Source: Endocalyx cinctus
Lineage: Eukaryota > Ascomycota > Sordariomycetes > Amphisphaeriales > Apiosporaceae
Reading direction: 5' to 3'
DNA length: 64,000 nucleotides
NCBI GenBank assembly: GCA_001600455.1
Contig: BCKC01000001.1
Coordinates: 3,560,441 to 3,624,440, forward strand
This document shows positions 46,347-58,080 of the stretch, piece by piece (the stretch's first letter is position 1; the number at the start of each line of letters is the position of its first letter). Under the pieces are notes generated by a model. It was not told the origin of the DNA. It saw only the letters and a program-made list of their open reading frames with translations, and ran no database searches. Made by a program: the position numbers and the translations under genes.

Positions 46347-48259
46347 GGTTGCGGATATGAAAACGGGCAGTTGACGTAAGGATTAGAATTCGAAAAGTTG
46401 GTGGTCTTCCTCCCACTGCCATCCCCCACTATAAGTTGATCTCATCGAGGAATGTCGGGGACAGAATAGCACCCAAGTCCGGGCACCAGGTGGAATGGTA
46501 TGATTTATACGGAAATGATCTTTTGCTTTTGAAAAGTCGGTCGCCTTGGATAATAGATGTAATACTTAGCGAGTGTAGTTGGGTAGACATATACCTAATT
46601 CTTCGTTTTCTATACGTATCCAATGATGGTGGGGTGAGGAGGATAATAGTGAGGCGCTATATCGGGGTTGAGATCGGTACAATGACGAAATTGTTAGTTG
46701 TGATCATATTTGAATTCTTTGTTTCCGATTCTAACCTAGTAGTGGATATTTACTATTAGTTCTGACCTTTTGTCAATATTGGTAGAATTTACGAAATGAA
46801 ATGAGAGAAGAAAACAAAATAGAAAATAGAGAATAATAATTTAGATCTTCAGAATACCTACTTACCTAGACATACGGGTATGTATTGGATTAACCTATAA
46901 ATGTGACTAACTTAGGTTAATTAATTGGGTGAAATAATATTATGTCTTTAAGGTGTTAGTCAGTTAGGTCAACCAGTTACCGATCTATCAGCACTGCCAG
47001 CTAACGGTTAAAGGATAGTGACGGAGTGATTAATTATGCATTGTTTCATTGTTCCTATTCAAGGGTTTTGGAATGATGTGGCACTCATTAAAGTTAGGTT
47101 GAGTTAGTATGTTTCGTCTGCGTTATTCAGACTCAGCCCTGTTTATTACGAATCTCAAAATACCTTTACCTATCTAGATCTAGATATGGATACTTCTCTG
47201 GGTTTGGATTTGAGTTATACTGTGTACACGAAAAAAAAAAAATGAAGTGGGTTTATATGAAGTAGATTTTCCCTAGGCTAGCCGCCGTCAGGCTGCCAGG
47301 CTGTTTGAATGGTCATTGGGTTCTAGTATAAGATGGATATTAGGTTAAAAATAAGATCCAGCTGAATCTTCATAGTGTGTACTCTGTATAGTCACATCCA
47401 TATAATAACAGTGAATAGTCAGTCACCAGAGTAATAAGAAATAAGTAGGGTAAATGGCGGCTAATAAAAAAAAATGGTGACAAGCAAGTAAATATTTACT
47501 CGCTTATGGCTTCTTTGCACATTACTTTTTTTTTTTTTTTTTTTTTTTTAAAGGGAAACCTACCTAGCAGCCTAAGTAAGTAAGTACTTAGTTGGATGGA
47601 TTCAACTTATCAGGTCACGTTACTGATTCTCAATGTAACATGAGGAATTCCAAGACATTGTCATTGCTCATGTGTTCCTCATTTCATACTTGATTTATTG
47701 TCTCCTTTGAATAGGTAAGTTAGGCTGTTATGTTAAGTATATCATTGGATATAATATAGTAGTACCTAGGCTTTTAGGTGTAAACAATAGTTGAACTGGC
47801 AGACGGGCAACGGGCAGCAGGTAAGCTACTAAGCAGTCGCTTAAGTAAATAAGCATAGTAAGCATTTAAAGGATACCGGTACCTAAACTGCCAAGCATTA
47901 AGAACCATTTTATTTCCTAGTTTGGCTTATCAGCCCTGCTAAAGTATAGCAGTTCAGTATTTTAAGGGTATTTTTGCCACGCTAAATTGAATTCATAGCG
48001 ATGATTCGCTGAATTTTGTAGCTACCCATAATTAATCGTATGTTTGAGAGAAATACCATCATTGAATGAGGATTTTATGTGAATTTTATTTTGCGATACT
48101 TACATCATTGGAGGATCTTCTTTCCATTCATATTTATCTACTGTTCCTATTCTTCCAAATTTTAATTCTCGCCACGTTTCACCACCTATACTTGCCCTTC
48201 AGAAACGATTCGATTATATCAGTAGCAAAGAGGGCAGCAGATCCGAAATATAATTCAAG
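46347..48259. promoter_or_regulatory. Divergent intergenic region, AT-rich
   Basis: Nearly 2 kb between the opposed starts of the 5-phosphatase and DUF4748 genes. It contains many CTAGGTA/TACCTAG fragments near 46858-46872, 47555-47575 and 47760-47775, and a poly-T run of more than 20 nt around 47527-47549. No frame looks protein-like. Confidence 0.5.
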
Positions 48260-48882
48260 ATGAATACTGTGAGTTTCCTTGATACGGAATAATCAGACTA
48301 TAGCAGACTAGAGCTAACGTGGCGCAACAGATGAAATCTTTCTGGTATGTCGCGAACTTTGAAGCCGAGAAATTTGTATCCCGGCAATAGATGTATACTA
48401 ACTTAACGTCGCATCTAGGCTTGGATGGGGCACACTTTGCGTCGGTAAGCTAGCTACCTGTCTTGATCTTTCACTTCCCCGTGGCTGGCAAGTTACTAAT
48501 GCTTAAGAATAACATAGCCGGTGGTGGTGCCTACTATTTTGCCAAGCAGAGTATCAATGCCGACAGAGCGCAACGTCTCGAAGAAGCACGAAGGAAGAAG
48601 CGGATGATAGAATCCCTCGAATACTCTAGCAACGTTCCCAGTCATCCGATCTCGGCATCGACCATGGGAAGTGACACGACTTCTAAGAGTGGAAATGGAA
48701 ATGGGAACGGAAACGGGACACCAGCTCGAGATGATATGGCCGGTTCACCGAGTCAAGAAGCTAGTTCAGACCCGGCCGCAACAAGACATGCTCCGGCAAC
48801 AGAAGGCCAGAGAGTAATAGAAAAGAGCAAATACGAGAGTAGTCAGCCTTTCAAAAGTCCAAAGGGCGACCGTTTTTCATAG
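48260..48882 (+). CDS. DUF4748 small protein encoded by micro-exons
   Basis: Proposed coding exons 48260-48268, 48331-48344, 48419-48444 and 48518-48882 give 137 residues in phase. The spliced N-terminus reads MNTMKSFWLGWGTLCVAGGGAYYFAKQSINADR, shown here in pieces: FWLGWGTLCV is a short hydrophobic segment, followed by AGGGAYYFAK and the basic helix RLEEARRKKRMIESLEY. This is the pattern of the fungal DUF4748 family, small probably mitochondrial single-pass proteins of unknown role. The tail is Ser/Thr/Asn/Gly-rich with an (NG)n run, ending FKSPKGDRFS. The AG nearest exon 4 upstream (48507) would put a stop in frame; the next (48517) gives the family sequence. The ATG at 48331 in exon 2 is an alternative start. 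Confidence 0.75.
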
Positions 48883-49590
48883 GATCCCATACTCTCCACC
48901 TTCTGCTATGGAGCTTGGCGATGAGGACGGTCGATGCGCCTGTATTTTACGAAACTGAAACGAAACTTCTTCCCGATGTATATTAAAACTCTACTGGTAC
49001 TGTAAAGAACCCTGCTCTCACTTATACTACAAGCAAGGGGGTAGCTCCTCCAACTGCCATGCACAAGCATATGCCTAAGTAAATACTTATACTATCAAGT
49101 ATCTACACATGTAGGTACTTAGTAGGTCGGCAGGAACTTGATATTATGGCACAAATTCAATGTTAGCTGCAAAAAGTGACACCTCTGCAGGATGGTTGGG
49201 TGTTGGTTGCCAATGATATTCAATCCGCTTGCAATTCATGTATCATTATCACCCCCACATACAGTTTTTTTATGTGACAAGCCATTCACTACCAACAGAT
49301 AGGAAAGATGGCCTCTGAAGTTGTGTCCAAATAAGGGGTTAAACGTAAGGGGGTAAATGTGATTCCCAGCATATGCTAATTCTTAGCGCGACCTACCTTG
49401 GATATCATCATATTGCCCATTATAGTCGTTATTACAGAGGTTGGTTGTCAATTTGCATTTATACTCAAGTTAAGCCCTCTCTACCTGAGCTTCTTGAAAT
49501 CTCATACCCCAAAACCATACATAGCACCTTGTTAAATCTATAACGCCAGTGTATCCAAGTCAGCTGGAGGTTCATTTACTTACTCCACGT
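48883..49590. other. Intergenic between two plus-strand genes
   Basis: Short AT-rich spacer with a TACTTAGTAGG-type stretch near 49110-49130. It should carry the promoter of the DUF924 gene. No gene is seen. Confidence 0.5.
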
Positions 49591-50280
49591 ATGACTGTAT
49601 TATCTCGCTCAAGCCTTCTACGGAGAGTTTCAAGCCTCAACCAATTCCGATTCTTAGCAACTGTCCGACGCTATTCGATCCCACCGACCGCATCAATCAT
49701 GAATCCAGACGTTGAGCGCATCATTTCCTTTTGGTACAACCGAAAGCCAATGGAATGGATAATCGCACCCAAGGGCATGGACGAACAATTGAAGGATCAG
49801 TTTGGCCCCCTCGTCCAGAAAGCCGTCGACGGTGAGCTGGACGACTGGGCTACCGCGAGTCCACAAGCCAGTCTCGCCCTGGTCGTTCTGCTCGACCAAT
49901 TCTCTCGAAACATACACCGCGGTACTCCCGGCGCCTTAGCCGGGGACGCGAAGGCATCCGAGACCGTCGCTAAAGCGGTAATCCGCGACTTCGACAAGCA
50001 GGTCACCGTCATCCAAGCCTCGTCTTTCTACATGCCGCTACTGCAGCAGGAAACCGTTTTCCCGGTCCTCGCGGGACGCTGCCTGTTCGAGACCCTAAAG
50101 CTCAGGTGCGAGACCACGGACGAGCACGAATGGGTCGACATCGGCATCGCTGCGGCGAAGAGGCACTTGAACCAGCTAGAGCAGTTTGGGAGGTATCCAA
50201 CGAAGAATGCCGCTCTTGGCCGAAAAAATACCGACGCCGAGGAAGAGTTCTTAAACCAATATAAACCTAGCCTGACTTGA
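49591..50280 (+). CDS. DUF924 family protein
   Basis: Single exon, 229 residues. DUF924 (PF06041) proteins are small helical, TPR-like proteins found in bacteria and fungi, without known function. Family marks are IISFWYNRKP, VVLLDQFSRNIHRGT, SSFYMPLLQQE, HLNQLEQFGRYPTKNAALGR and TDAEEEFL. The first 36 residues are basic, Ser/Arg-rich and lack acidic residues (MTVLSRSSLLRRV), like a mitochondrial presequence. A second ATG at 49699 would start MNPDVERI, where the bacterial proteins begin. No intron is needed. The bacterial-like, intronless core could reflect an old transfer, but the family is widespread in fungi. Confidence 0.88.
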   Translation: MTVLSRSSLLRRVSSLNQFRFLATVRRYSIPPTASIMNPDVERIISFWYNRKPMEWIIAPKGMDEQLKDQFGPLVQKAVDGELDDWATASPQASLALVVLLDQFSRNIHRGTPGALAGDAKASETVAKAVIRDFDKQVTVIQASSFYMPLLQQETVFPVLAGRCLFETLKLRCETTDEHEWVDIGIAAAKRHLNQLEQFGRYPTKNAALGRKNTDAEEEFLNQYKPSLT

Positions 50281-52270
50281 GCTAGAGGTTTATGGAGGAA
50301 TATCGTGCTTCGAGGGGGGGGGGGGGTTGTATGGTACACAGTTTGAGATAACATTGAACTGCACAATTGTAAGCTAAGGCATCTTCCTATATTTATATAT
50401 AAGTAGAAAAGTGATGTACTAGAAAAAGCGTGGACCCGCGTCGCAACTTCGAAAGACTAGTGCCAAGTTGTGCTTATGTATGCTAACATGAGTGATATAT
50501 CCGAGAAGGAAAAAAAAGAATTAACTCGGGCGTCGCCATGGCTGAATCCTTTGGCTCAATGACATTCCTAAGCGTAAACTCCGAGTCTACTTCTTTGAAC
50601 AATGTCTCCTAATCGGACAATATTCTCACTCGAGCACTGAGTGTGTATGCCATCTCTAGGTCTCATGATCTGTTATCCCTTTAACTGCCAACTCAGCATA
50701 GTCAAGACGCTAATATAGTTTTGGCTCTGATTAGCTGCTGCCTGCTGCTATACAGTAGCCTTAGTCAGCTTCTAGCTACAGATCTGGCTTTCCGTATTCT
50801 AGCCTTACTGGTGAGCCTTAGCCCCTTACAGTCGGGCGGGAGTATTCTCTAAACACACCCACCCAACATCCGACAGACCCGATCAGCCAAACCAACGGCA
50901 GGAACCGCAGGAATGATTCCTTGAAGTTGTAATGTATGAATCCAGTTCCTCAGAGATAAACTCTCACCCAGTTTTCGGGCCCATGTATCGCCATCCGAGT
51001 ACAGAATTTTCACTGCGACGATGTGCCCAATGCAACGATATTTTACCTGCACCATACTTAGCTTATAGACATATCACATTGAATCAGTTCATGTGGTTAA
51101 GATGAGGTAAATTCTTGGGAGATATATGGTTTTGAAACAGGACTCCGTGGGGCCCGTCGCCTCCCTAAGGGAAAAAAAAAACACTGCCATGAATTCACAC
51201 GAATTTTTTTTAAAAAGAAAAAAAAAATTGTTGATCATGTCATAATTATTTCTTATTTTTTTAACTCCCATGGGGGCCCACCCCATTGGGGGAGGTGGGG
51301 CCGACGAGGACGTCGACGGTTCCCGAATGCTCTCATCTCTGACATTGATCTCCATGCAGAGCCGTGTTCAAGTTAGTAAAACAAAAAAGACGTCAGCACC
51401 GATACGTACAGGCAGACAGGCAGACAGGATCACGAAATCTTGTTACCAGTTCGCTATGCGGAAAACAGAGAGCGGAATGGGGTTAAAAGTGGGACCCAAA
51501 ACGGTGCCGGGTCCGTTGGGTATGGGGCTCAGCCAGCCTAGAATAGGACCACTTTCTGATTTACCCTTCAGCCCTTCTACACGTCTGCCCGTGCAGGCGG
51601 TTAACGTTCTTGTATAAGTCTGTTCTCCTTGATTAATATCCGTTGGATCTAGGGTGCTTTGTAGCAGAAAACTGCAGCCGTTAAACCAACCAAAATGGTA
51701 GATAAAAACGAATAAGGGGGGGAAACAAGCAAACAGAAACTCTGTTCTGGATAACTCTTTAATATTGATATAGTTCAGTTAGTTATTTACCTAGGTAGTT
51801 TCTAAATTACCAAAAGTTTTGTTAAACTATATACGCACATCATCAATCTCAACACTATTAAGTAATATTTTCTCCCAAATGGACGGGGCTCGATGAGCCG
51901 GAAAAGTGCAGACGCCACAAAGCAACGTATATTTAAAAGTGGATACTATATACGGGCACTGTACCCTCCCCCCTTTTTTCAACCAAGGCACAAATTGTTA
52001 GGTGATTTCCATTTTCTGTGATATGAATCTAGATACAGAGTAAAATGAGTAGAAAACAACGAATAGAAACACTACGGGACACGGATTACATACGGAGAAA
52101 AAAAAAAAAAAAAAAAGGAGAGCATGAAAATGTATTCTAAATACGCTTAACAAGGTAAACTAGAGAACCGTATAATGAATTCTCAAGTAATAATAGTATA
52201 ATAGTTATATAATAATCCTCCTTTGAACTATCAATGAAAAGAATCGAAAAGAAAATCATCCACAGTCTCC
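50281..52270. other. Intergenic, no supported gene
   Basis: Two kilobases between convergent genes. It contains a 13-nt G run at 50314-50326, a TACCTAGGTA palindrome at 51788-51797 and an A run of about 18 nt near 52099-52116. Two frames of 68 and 115 codons are present but have no family resemblance and are not called. Confidence 0.5.
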
Positions 52271-53528
52271 TTATTTAAGAACAGCCTGAATGATGGAGTC
52301 CTGTCTGCGGTACATGTAGGTATCGACACGCAGAATGCGAAGACCTGCCGCATCAAGCAAGGCGCGCCACTCTCTATCGGTACGCTCACGAGACCCTAAA
52401 GAAGACATCATGGTGAGATCGATCGTGGCTGCTTCCCACGGAACTTTTACGTTTGGAAGCACCATCTCGTCGATCAAGATTTGCGAGTCGGGTCCCATGG
52501 CCGAGATCAGCGATTTCAAGATTACGACGCATTTGTCGTCCGGCCAATCGTGCAGGACGTTACGGAGGTAGTAGAAGCGAGCGGCCTCGACGGGCTGCGG
52601 CTGGAAGAAGTCGTGCGCCATAACCTCGATCCCCTCGGGCGTCGGCGGCGATTGCGCCAACGTCTGCGGCAGGTCCTGCAGCACGAGCTTGCCGCGAAGC
52701 TCCGGGAACGCGGCGAGCACGGCGGCGCACTGGTGGCCGAACCCGCCGCCGACGTCGACGAGGACGCGGTCTCCGCTAAAAGAGCTCAACTCCTCCTCGA
52801 AGGGGAAGACGGAAAACCACGGGACGCCGGCGGCGCCTTGGACCATCATGACCTGTTGAAGCGGTCCGAAGCGGTCCGGCTGCGTTGGTAACCACATGAA
52901 AGCAGGGAGGTCGGTGGGGAAGGCCTTCTGGAACGCCGTATTGGCGGCATCGCTGACGTCCTGGTACTTGGATTCGGCAAGGAACGAGGGGAAGGCCTGT
53001 AAAACGGGACCGACGTTGTCAAAAAAGTGATAGATACCGCCTCGATAGCCCGGTTGGGCTAAAGTTCTGGTGATAGAGTTGGCGGTAAAAGTGTCGGGAC
53101 CGGTCTCCTGGACCATACCGACCGAGGCAAGGTAACGGAGGATACGACCGATAGCATCTAAGTTAGAACCTATAACTAGATATACTGCGTACATATAATG
53201 ATGGTACTTACTAAGAAGCAGTGGAGCGGCTCCGGTCTTAGTCGCGATCGTCGAGATGCTGAGCGGATCCTGGCTCTCGGCAAGTAGCTGGAATAATTGG
53301 AGGTCTTCTCCGATCCGAGCGGCGGTGATCTCTAGATGCTGACTTTGGTGTAAGTAAAGCCCATATCTCGGAAATCATGGTGCTTACAAGTCCTGAGAAG
53401 CGGGATAAGGTGTCGTGTGGCGTTTCAAGCTTCAGTTGCAGGCCGCGGATGAAGTCAAGAATTTGATGGCGGCCCGCATCGTCAACCTTCTCTGCTAGGT
53501 TTTGAAGTTGCTCTAGTACCGAATCCAT
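52271..53528 (-). CDS. O-methyltransferase, secondary-metabolite type
   Basis: Three coding exons: 53388-53528, 53212-53338 and 52271-53157, giving 384 residues. The protein is a class I SAM-dependent O-methyltransferase of the plant/fungal COMT-like family (PF00891), as found in sterigmatocystin and other polyketide pathways. The N-terminal dimerisation/winged-helix part includes LFQLLAES and AIGRILRYLASVGMV. The SAM motif DVGGGFGHQ is at 224-232, and the catalytic His is His292 in NVLHDWPDDK, followed by DEMVLPN. All key elements are intact. No polyketide synthase, transporter or regulator is next to it, so the substrate is unknown. It is divergent from the CID-domain gene. Length is usual for the family. 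Confidence 0.93.
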
Positions 53529-54858
53529 ATCGACTTAATGATCTGCTAAGATAGTTAATAATCTATGTGTTGATGGAGTGTGACGATGGGTAGGAAGATC
53601 GTAAAAGCGAGTAACAAGGTAAAGTATTTACTAAGTCTAATGCGGTTGCTTCGTATTTTCCAATTGTAAAGGACAGGATTTATTGTCATTGATAAGAGGT
53701 GCTTTACTACATGCATGCGTAGTTGTACCTACTTAAGTACCTAAATATCCAACCTGCCAAGTTGACATTAGGTAGAACCCTGCCAGCCTGCGCAGATGGC
53801 ACCAAGGAGTGTTACACTGAGTCCTTTTCCTTGGTTGGCTGTATATCAGCTTGTGCCGCAGATGTATCAGCAAAGACGGTTAGTATTCCAACTTTACGCT
53901 TTAAGGAGAGGCCCTGCAAACCACCCCCGAATTCACTCAGTTTAGTTGAGGTCTAAAGTATTCATCATAAAAGCTGAGAAGTTTTTTAATTAATAAAAAT
54001 ACTTGATTACACAATAATTAGAGAAATGCAGTTTGCTCAAATATGCATCCTGTCACCTGGACATTGGTTATCCTTGGGAACCACCTGAGTTACAACTTCA
54101 GGAGTAGCTCGTTCACATTGCTTAAAACTGCGTCCGCTAAACTTATTGTATATGTACAATAAACTCCGAAAAATACGTATATCCTGTTTTTTGAGGTTCC
54201 AGAAACAGTGGGCTAGGCTGACAATTTTTGGAAGCCCAAACTTCGACATGAGAACGTTGAGTGAAATGTAACTTTCATTGGAACTGATTCTCTATCATTC
54301 AGTAACCGTTACTGAATCACTCGCTAAACAATAAATATAAGACACAATCTCCTTGGGGAGAAGGAAAAAAAAAAAAAAAAAAAACTTTCTATCTTCTTCA
54401 AGTAGACATGATTTGTATGATACTATTTAAATACATTCCGTAAGAACGTTCGACAAGTACAGGTAGAGTACTCCGTACACATGGATTGTTAGAACTGGTA
54501 CTCCGTACTCCGTATCTGTACTCCGGTATTCCATAATGAAAAGCTATAGTGGGGCTCATTCTTCTGGAAGTTGACGAATTGGTGGCGTCTACTGGGTTTA
54601 GTGTCTATCCTGTAACCTTGCTGCCCCGCCAGGCCTATTACCTGTCAGCCTGTCACCTAAGCCGCTAAAACCACTAGGCTACTAGGGTATGAGGCTTCAG
54701 CTTTTTAGGCACCTTCACATCATTCCAATTTATCGAGTCATTTTTTTAACTGTCTTATGTCTGTTCTTATTTATTTGAATTGATTGATTAACCGAGACTC
54801 GACTTGAGAGCATGCATTATAGCAACAGTAACATCTCGATTCAATCTCATTTTAAATC
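53529..54858. promoter_or_regulatory. Divergent intergenic region, OMT / CID gene
   Basis: Contains three exact copies of TACTCCGTA at 54469-54477, 54499-54507 and 54506-54514 and a near copy at 54519-54526, next to a 20-nt A run around 54364-54384. Both flanking promoters must be here. No protein-like frame is present. Confidence 0.5.
54469..54526. repeat. Cluster of TACTCCGTA motifs
   Basis: Three exact copies and one near copy within 58 bp, in the divergent OMT/CID promoter region. Two further copies flank the 16.6-18.6 kb spacer region (16786-16794 as its reverse complement, and 17472-17480). Confidence 0.85.
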
Positions 54859-56658
54859 ATGGCATCACCTCAGCTCGCCATAGCAAGGGTTTCCTTTTCG
54901 GCTGTACTTCTTCGCCCAGATCCGACATCATGTACCCGTCCAGAGATCGACGAATTCCTACAGCAGCTCGACGCGATGGTTTCGCGATGCTCCCCGCCCA
55001 ATGTTCAGGTTTGAACCATTACACAGCCTTCTTTTTCCTCTCTCTATTACTCGATTAATCAATGAGTCCGTGTGTGTATTTGACGGCTAAACTTGAATTG
55101 TTCGTCATCAATATAGAAATCTAAGCAGTGGATACTAAAGAATGTGGTCAATTCGTCCGCCAGAATTGTTGTCCTGGGAAAGTATCTGGTTGCCTTGGCC
55201 AATTCCTTTTCCGCGAATATTGCTATCACGAGACAATCACGCGAACTTTCGTCGAGAAGAAAGCGACTTCATCTTTTATATCTGGTTAACGACGTACTAT
55301 ACCATGTTCACATTCGTGACCGCGACTCAGCCTTTCCCGCCAAACTCGAATCTTTCGCACTAGATCTTGTTCGCAGCGCAGCATCGTTTCCAAACTGTCC
55401 CAAACACTTAAAGAAAGTCGGGGATGTGGTCAGCGTATGGGATGAGAACAAACATTTTGAGCCACCTTTTATTAGCAAACTCCGAACGGCTATTGACGAA
55501 GCGCCAACATCCCAGAATGTAGACTCCATGGGCAAGGGATCTGCCAATGGTCCCACTGACGCGAAATTCTCTAAGGATGCTCCTTTCATCATGCCAGCTA
55601 TGCACGGCGACCCCACCGCACCGTGGTACGATTTGCCTGCGGCAAATTGGTTGCCTGTTATCGAGCCGAATTCCACAAGACCAATGAATCCAGACATGAT
55701 TAGACCCTTACAATTTGCCTCGGGTCCTGTCGACAAGCAGCTAGTTAAGGCTGTAAAAGACTTATTAGCCGACGTGGATCGCATTTACTTAAAGGACTAC
55801 AGCCACCAAGGCGGTGACAAGATTATGGAAGATGTGGACCAGCTTGGCCAGAGGGTCGTACTCGACGAAATAACCAGTGAAATAATTGGTGGCGACACCT
55901 ATTACGGCTGGTCACGTTCTTTCTGTCAAAAGATGAAGCAGCGGAAGAAGACTGGTAGCAATTCGGGAGATGACCGACGTGGACGAAGCTATTCTCGCTC
56001 GCAAACTTCATCCCGCAGCTCGTCACGTACAGGCTATAAGCGCAGACGGCTATCAAATTCCAGAACGCCCAGTAGGAGCATAAGCAGGAGTCATAGCCCC
56101 CGCCGGAGCTACAGCAGAGAACGGCGACGGCAACGGTCATACGATAGCTCCAGGTCGAGATCACCCTCCAGGGATCGAGATTACGACGACCGCTCGCGCT
56201 CCCGATCGCAGACGAACCCCGACGGTCGTTACGGGGCGGGAAACCCTAACGACAAACCGTACCGCAATCCAAACATGGGTAACCAACCACCTCCCACGTC
56301 CGATTTTCCCAACTTCATACCTCCGCCATTCCCTATGCCTCCGGATTTTAACAGCAACAATAACAATCAATTCCCTGTACCACCGCCTCCGCCGCCGAAT
56401 TACACCGGGCAATGGCCGCCACCGCCTCCTCCGATAGCCGGCATGCCTGCTTGGATTCCGGGTATGCCTCCAAATCCCCATATGGCCGGAGGATGGGTTC
56501 CGCCTCCTCCGCCACCGCCGCATATACAGAATCAGCATCAGCAGCAGCAGCAGCAGCACGATGGTGGGTACGGAAATCAGTACCGAGGAGGCAGAGGAGG
56601 TAGAGGGGGGAGAGGCCAAGGGTTTCGTGGGGGTTGGAATCGAGGACGCGGATGGTAA
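54859..56658 (+). CDS. CID-domain RNA-processing protein with RS and Pro-rich regions
   Basis: Two coding exons: 54859-55008 and 55117-56658, giving 563 residues. The N-terminal 150 residues form a CTD-interaction (RPR/CID) domain: EIDEFLQQLDAMV, KQWILKNVV, then LHLLYLVNDVLYHVH, the helix that binds phosphorylated RNA polymerase II CTD in related proteins. A helical middle follows (LVKAVKDLLADVDRIYL). Then come an Arg/Ser-rich stretch (SRSRSPSRDRD), poly-Pro runs, a poly-Gln run and a C-terminal RGG region ending GGWNRGRGW. This order resembles CHERP/SR-type splicing-associated proteins and fungal CID proteins of unknown specific role. The first donor is GTTTGA, weak but required by phase and by homology across the junction. 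The protein is probably nuclear. Confidence 0.9.
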
Positions 56659-58080
56659 GGCTAGCCGGGAATATGACGCAATGAGTTGGTGGGAACACTC
56701 TAGAGACTTCTGCTGCCCTTGTATTAACTAATGTACTTGTTACATAGCCAAGTGTATTATCAAACTCGCATTCATATTTATTCTAGATGAATAAAGTTCA
56801 TCATCGAGGATGAGGCGAGAGGCTAAGATATATTTTACCAGTGAAATAAAATTATTTAAAAAGGCTACGAATCGTACATTGCATCTACCTGAATACGGCA
56901 TATTACATCTACCTCAATTCTTTACAAATCTAGATAGTTACGGGAAACTCGACATTAGGAAATGATGAGAAATGTGCAAAGGAAAATTCATTTTTGGACT
57001 TTTGTTTCCTTCTAAGCCCGCCTGTTCGCTTGATATATATACCCGACACGCCTAAGTATGCTGAATACTACTCGTATCCCACCCAACCCCTATTTTTCTA
57101 CTTTGGACGAGATAGAATTAAGGGGTTGACAACACAAGGAGAGAATGGAAGATCAGGAGAAAAAAAGAGAAAACAAATTTCGGCTATGATATATATGATA
57201 AAAACACTGAGTAAATAACTATCTCAGTTATAGAATGTGAAGTTTATGCGTTATGATGGTTAGGAAAAAAAAAAAGGTATGGGTATGTTTGAGATGATTC
57301 TGTTCGTTGAAATCCTCCAAACCGTCTACATTGATAATAATCATCATTATCATCAGGGGGTTGGTTTACTCACTTTTCCACCTCTCGCGCATAATAACGT
57401 GGGTAAATTACCACATCCACCATCTACCATCATCGCCAGCCGAGTCCTATATCCACCGCTCCATCCATAATTCATCCAGCCGTTGGAGCTGTCTTTCTTG
57501 CACAGCTATCCCTATTTAATAATATCACTATTACCGAGCAATGAGGACCAAGTGATTTTTCGTCTTTTTTGAACCCATTATTTTCCTCCCCTGATATTTT
57601 TTCTCTCTTCTCTTTCTGCATCTCTAGATCATATGTTTTATACCAATGCCAGCCAGTCGTATCCGAATATAAATATTCTGCGACTCATATTTCGAACTTT
57701 CACTACCCGAGAGGACAGCCTCCTCTTTTTTTTTTTTTTTTTCAATAGCTAAACAAAGCTCTCAGATCAAATATATCAACTACCGAACGGCACCTGATAT
57801 AAGATTAAACATCATGCGTCAATAGATGCAAACATCTATTAACATTCTTTCCGAATCCCTTTTTTTTTCTATTCACCAACTCAATAATAAATCAATCGTT
57901 GAATATCCCATCTCATCCCCGACTTTACTCCACAAAGGTTGACATCCGAGGTCGCTCCCTTCAGTTAGTTCATATGGCAAAGGGAAGTTTGCCAAGAGGG
58001 CGTCGGATCAAGGTTGTTGTTAAAAGGAAAAGGTCTTTTAAAGTTCGAATGGATCAATCTTCGAATCACCTTAGTTGCGT
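56659..58080. other. Intergenic 3' regions of convergent genes
   Basis: Spacer between convergent stop codons of the CID gene and transportin. It is AT-rich, with A- and T-tracts near 57260-57275 and 57727-57742. No coding frame is credible. Confidence 0.55.

Noticed and set aside
50849..51055. Minus-strand frame of 68 codons starting at a true ATG
   Set aside because: Composition is plausible but no motif, no context and no homologue known to me.
51270..51617. Frame of 115 codons in the DUF924/OMT spacer
   Set aside because: Low-complexity Gly/Pro/Ser composition and no family resemblance; lies in a spacer with homopolymers.
36926..53528. A secondary-metabolite cluster formed by the questin-oxidase-like gene and the O-methyltransferase
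   Set aside because: No polyketide synthase, NRPS, P450, transporter or regulator lies between or around them; the genes in between are an asparaginase, a 5-phosphatase, DUF4748 and DUF924.
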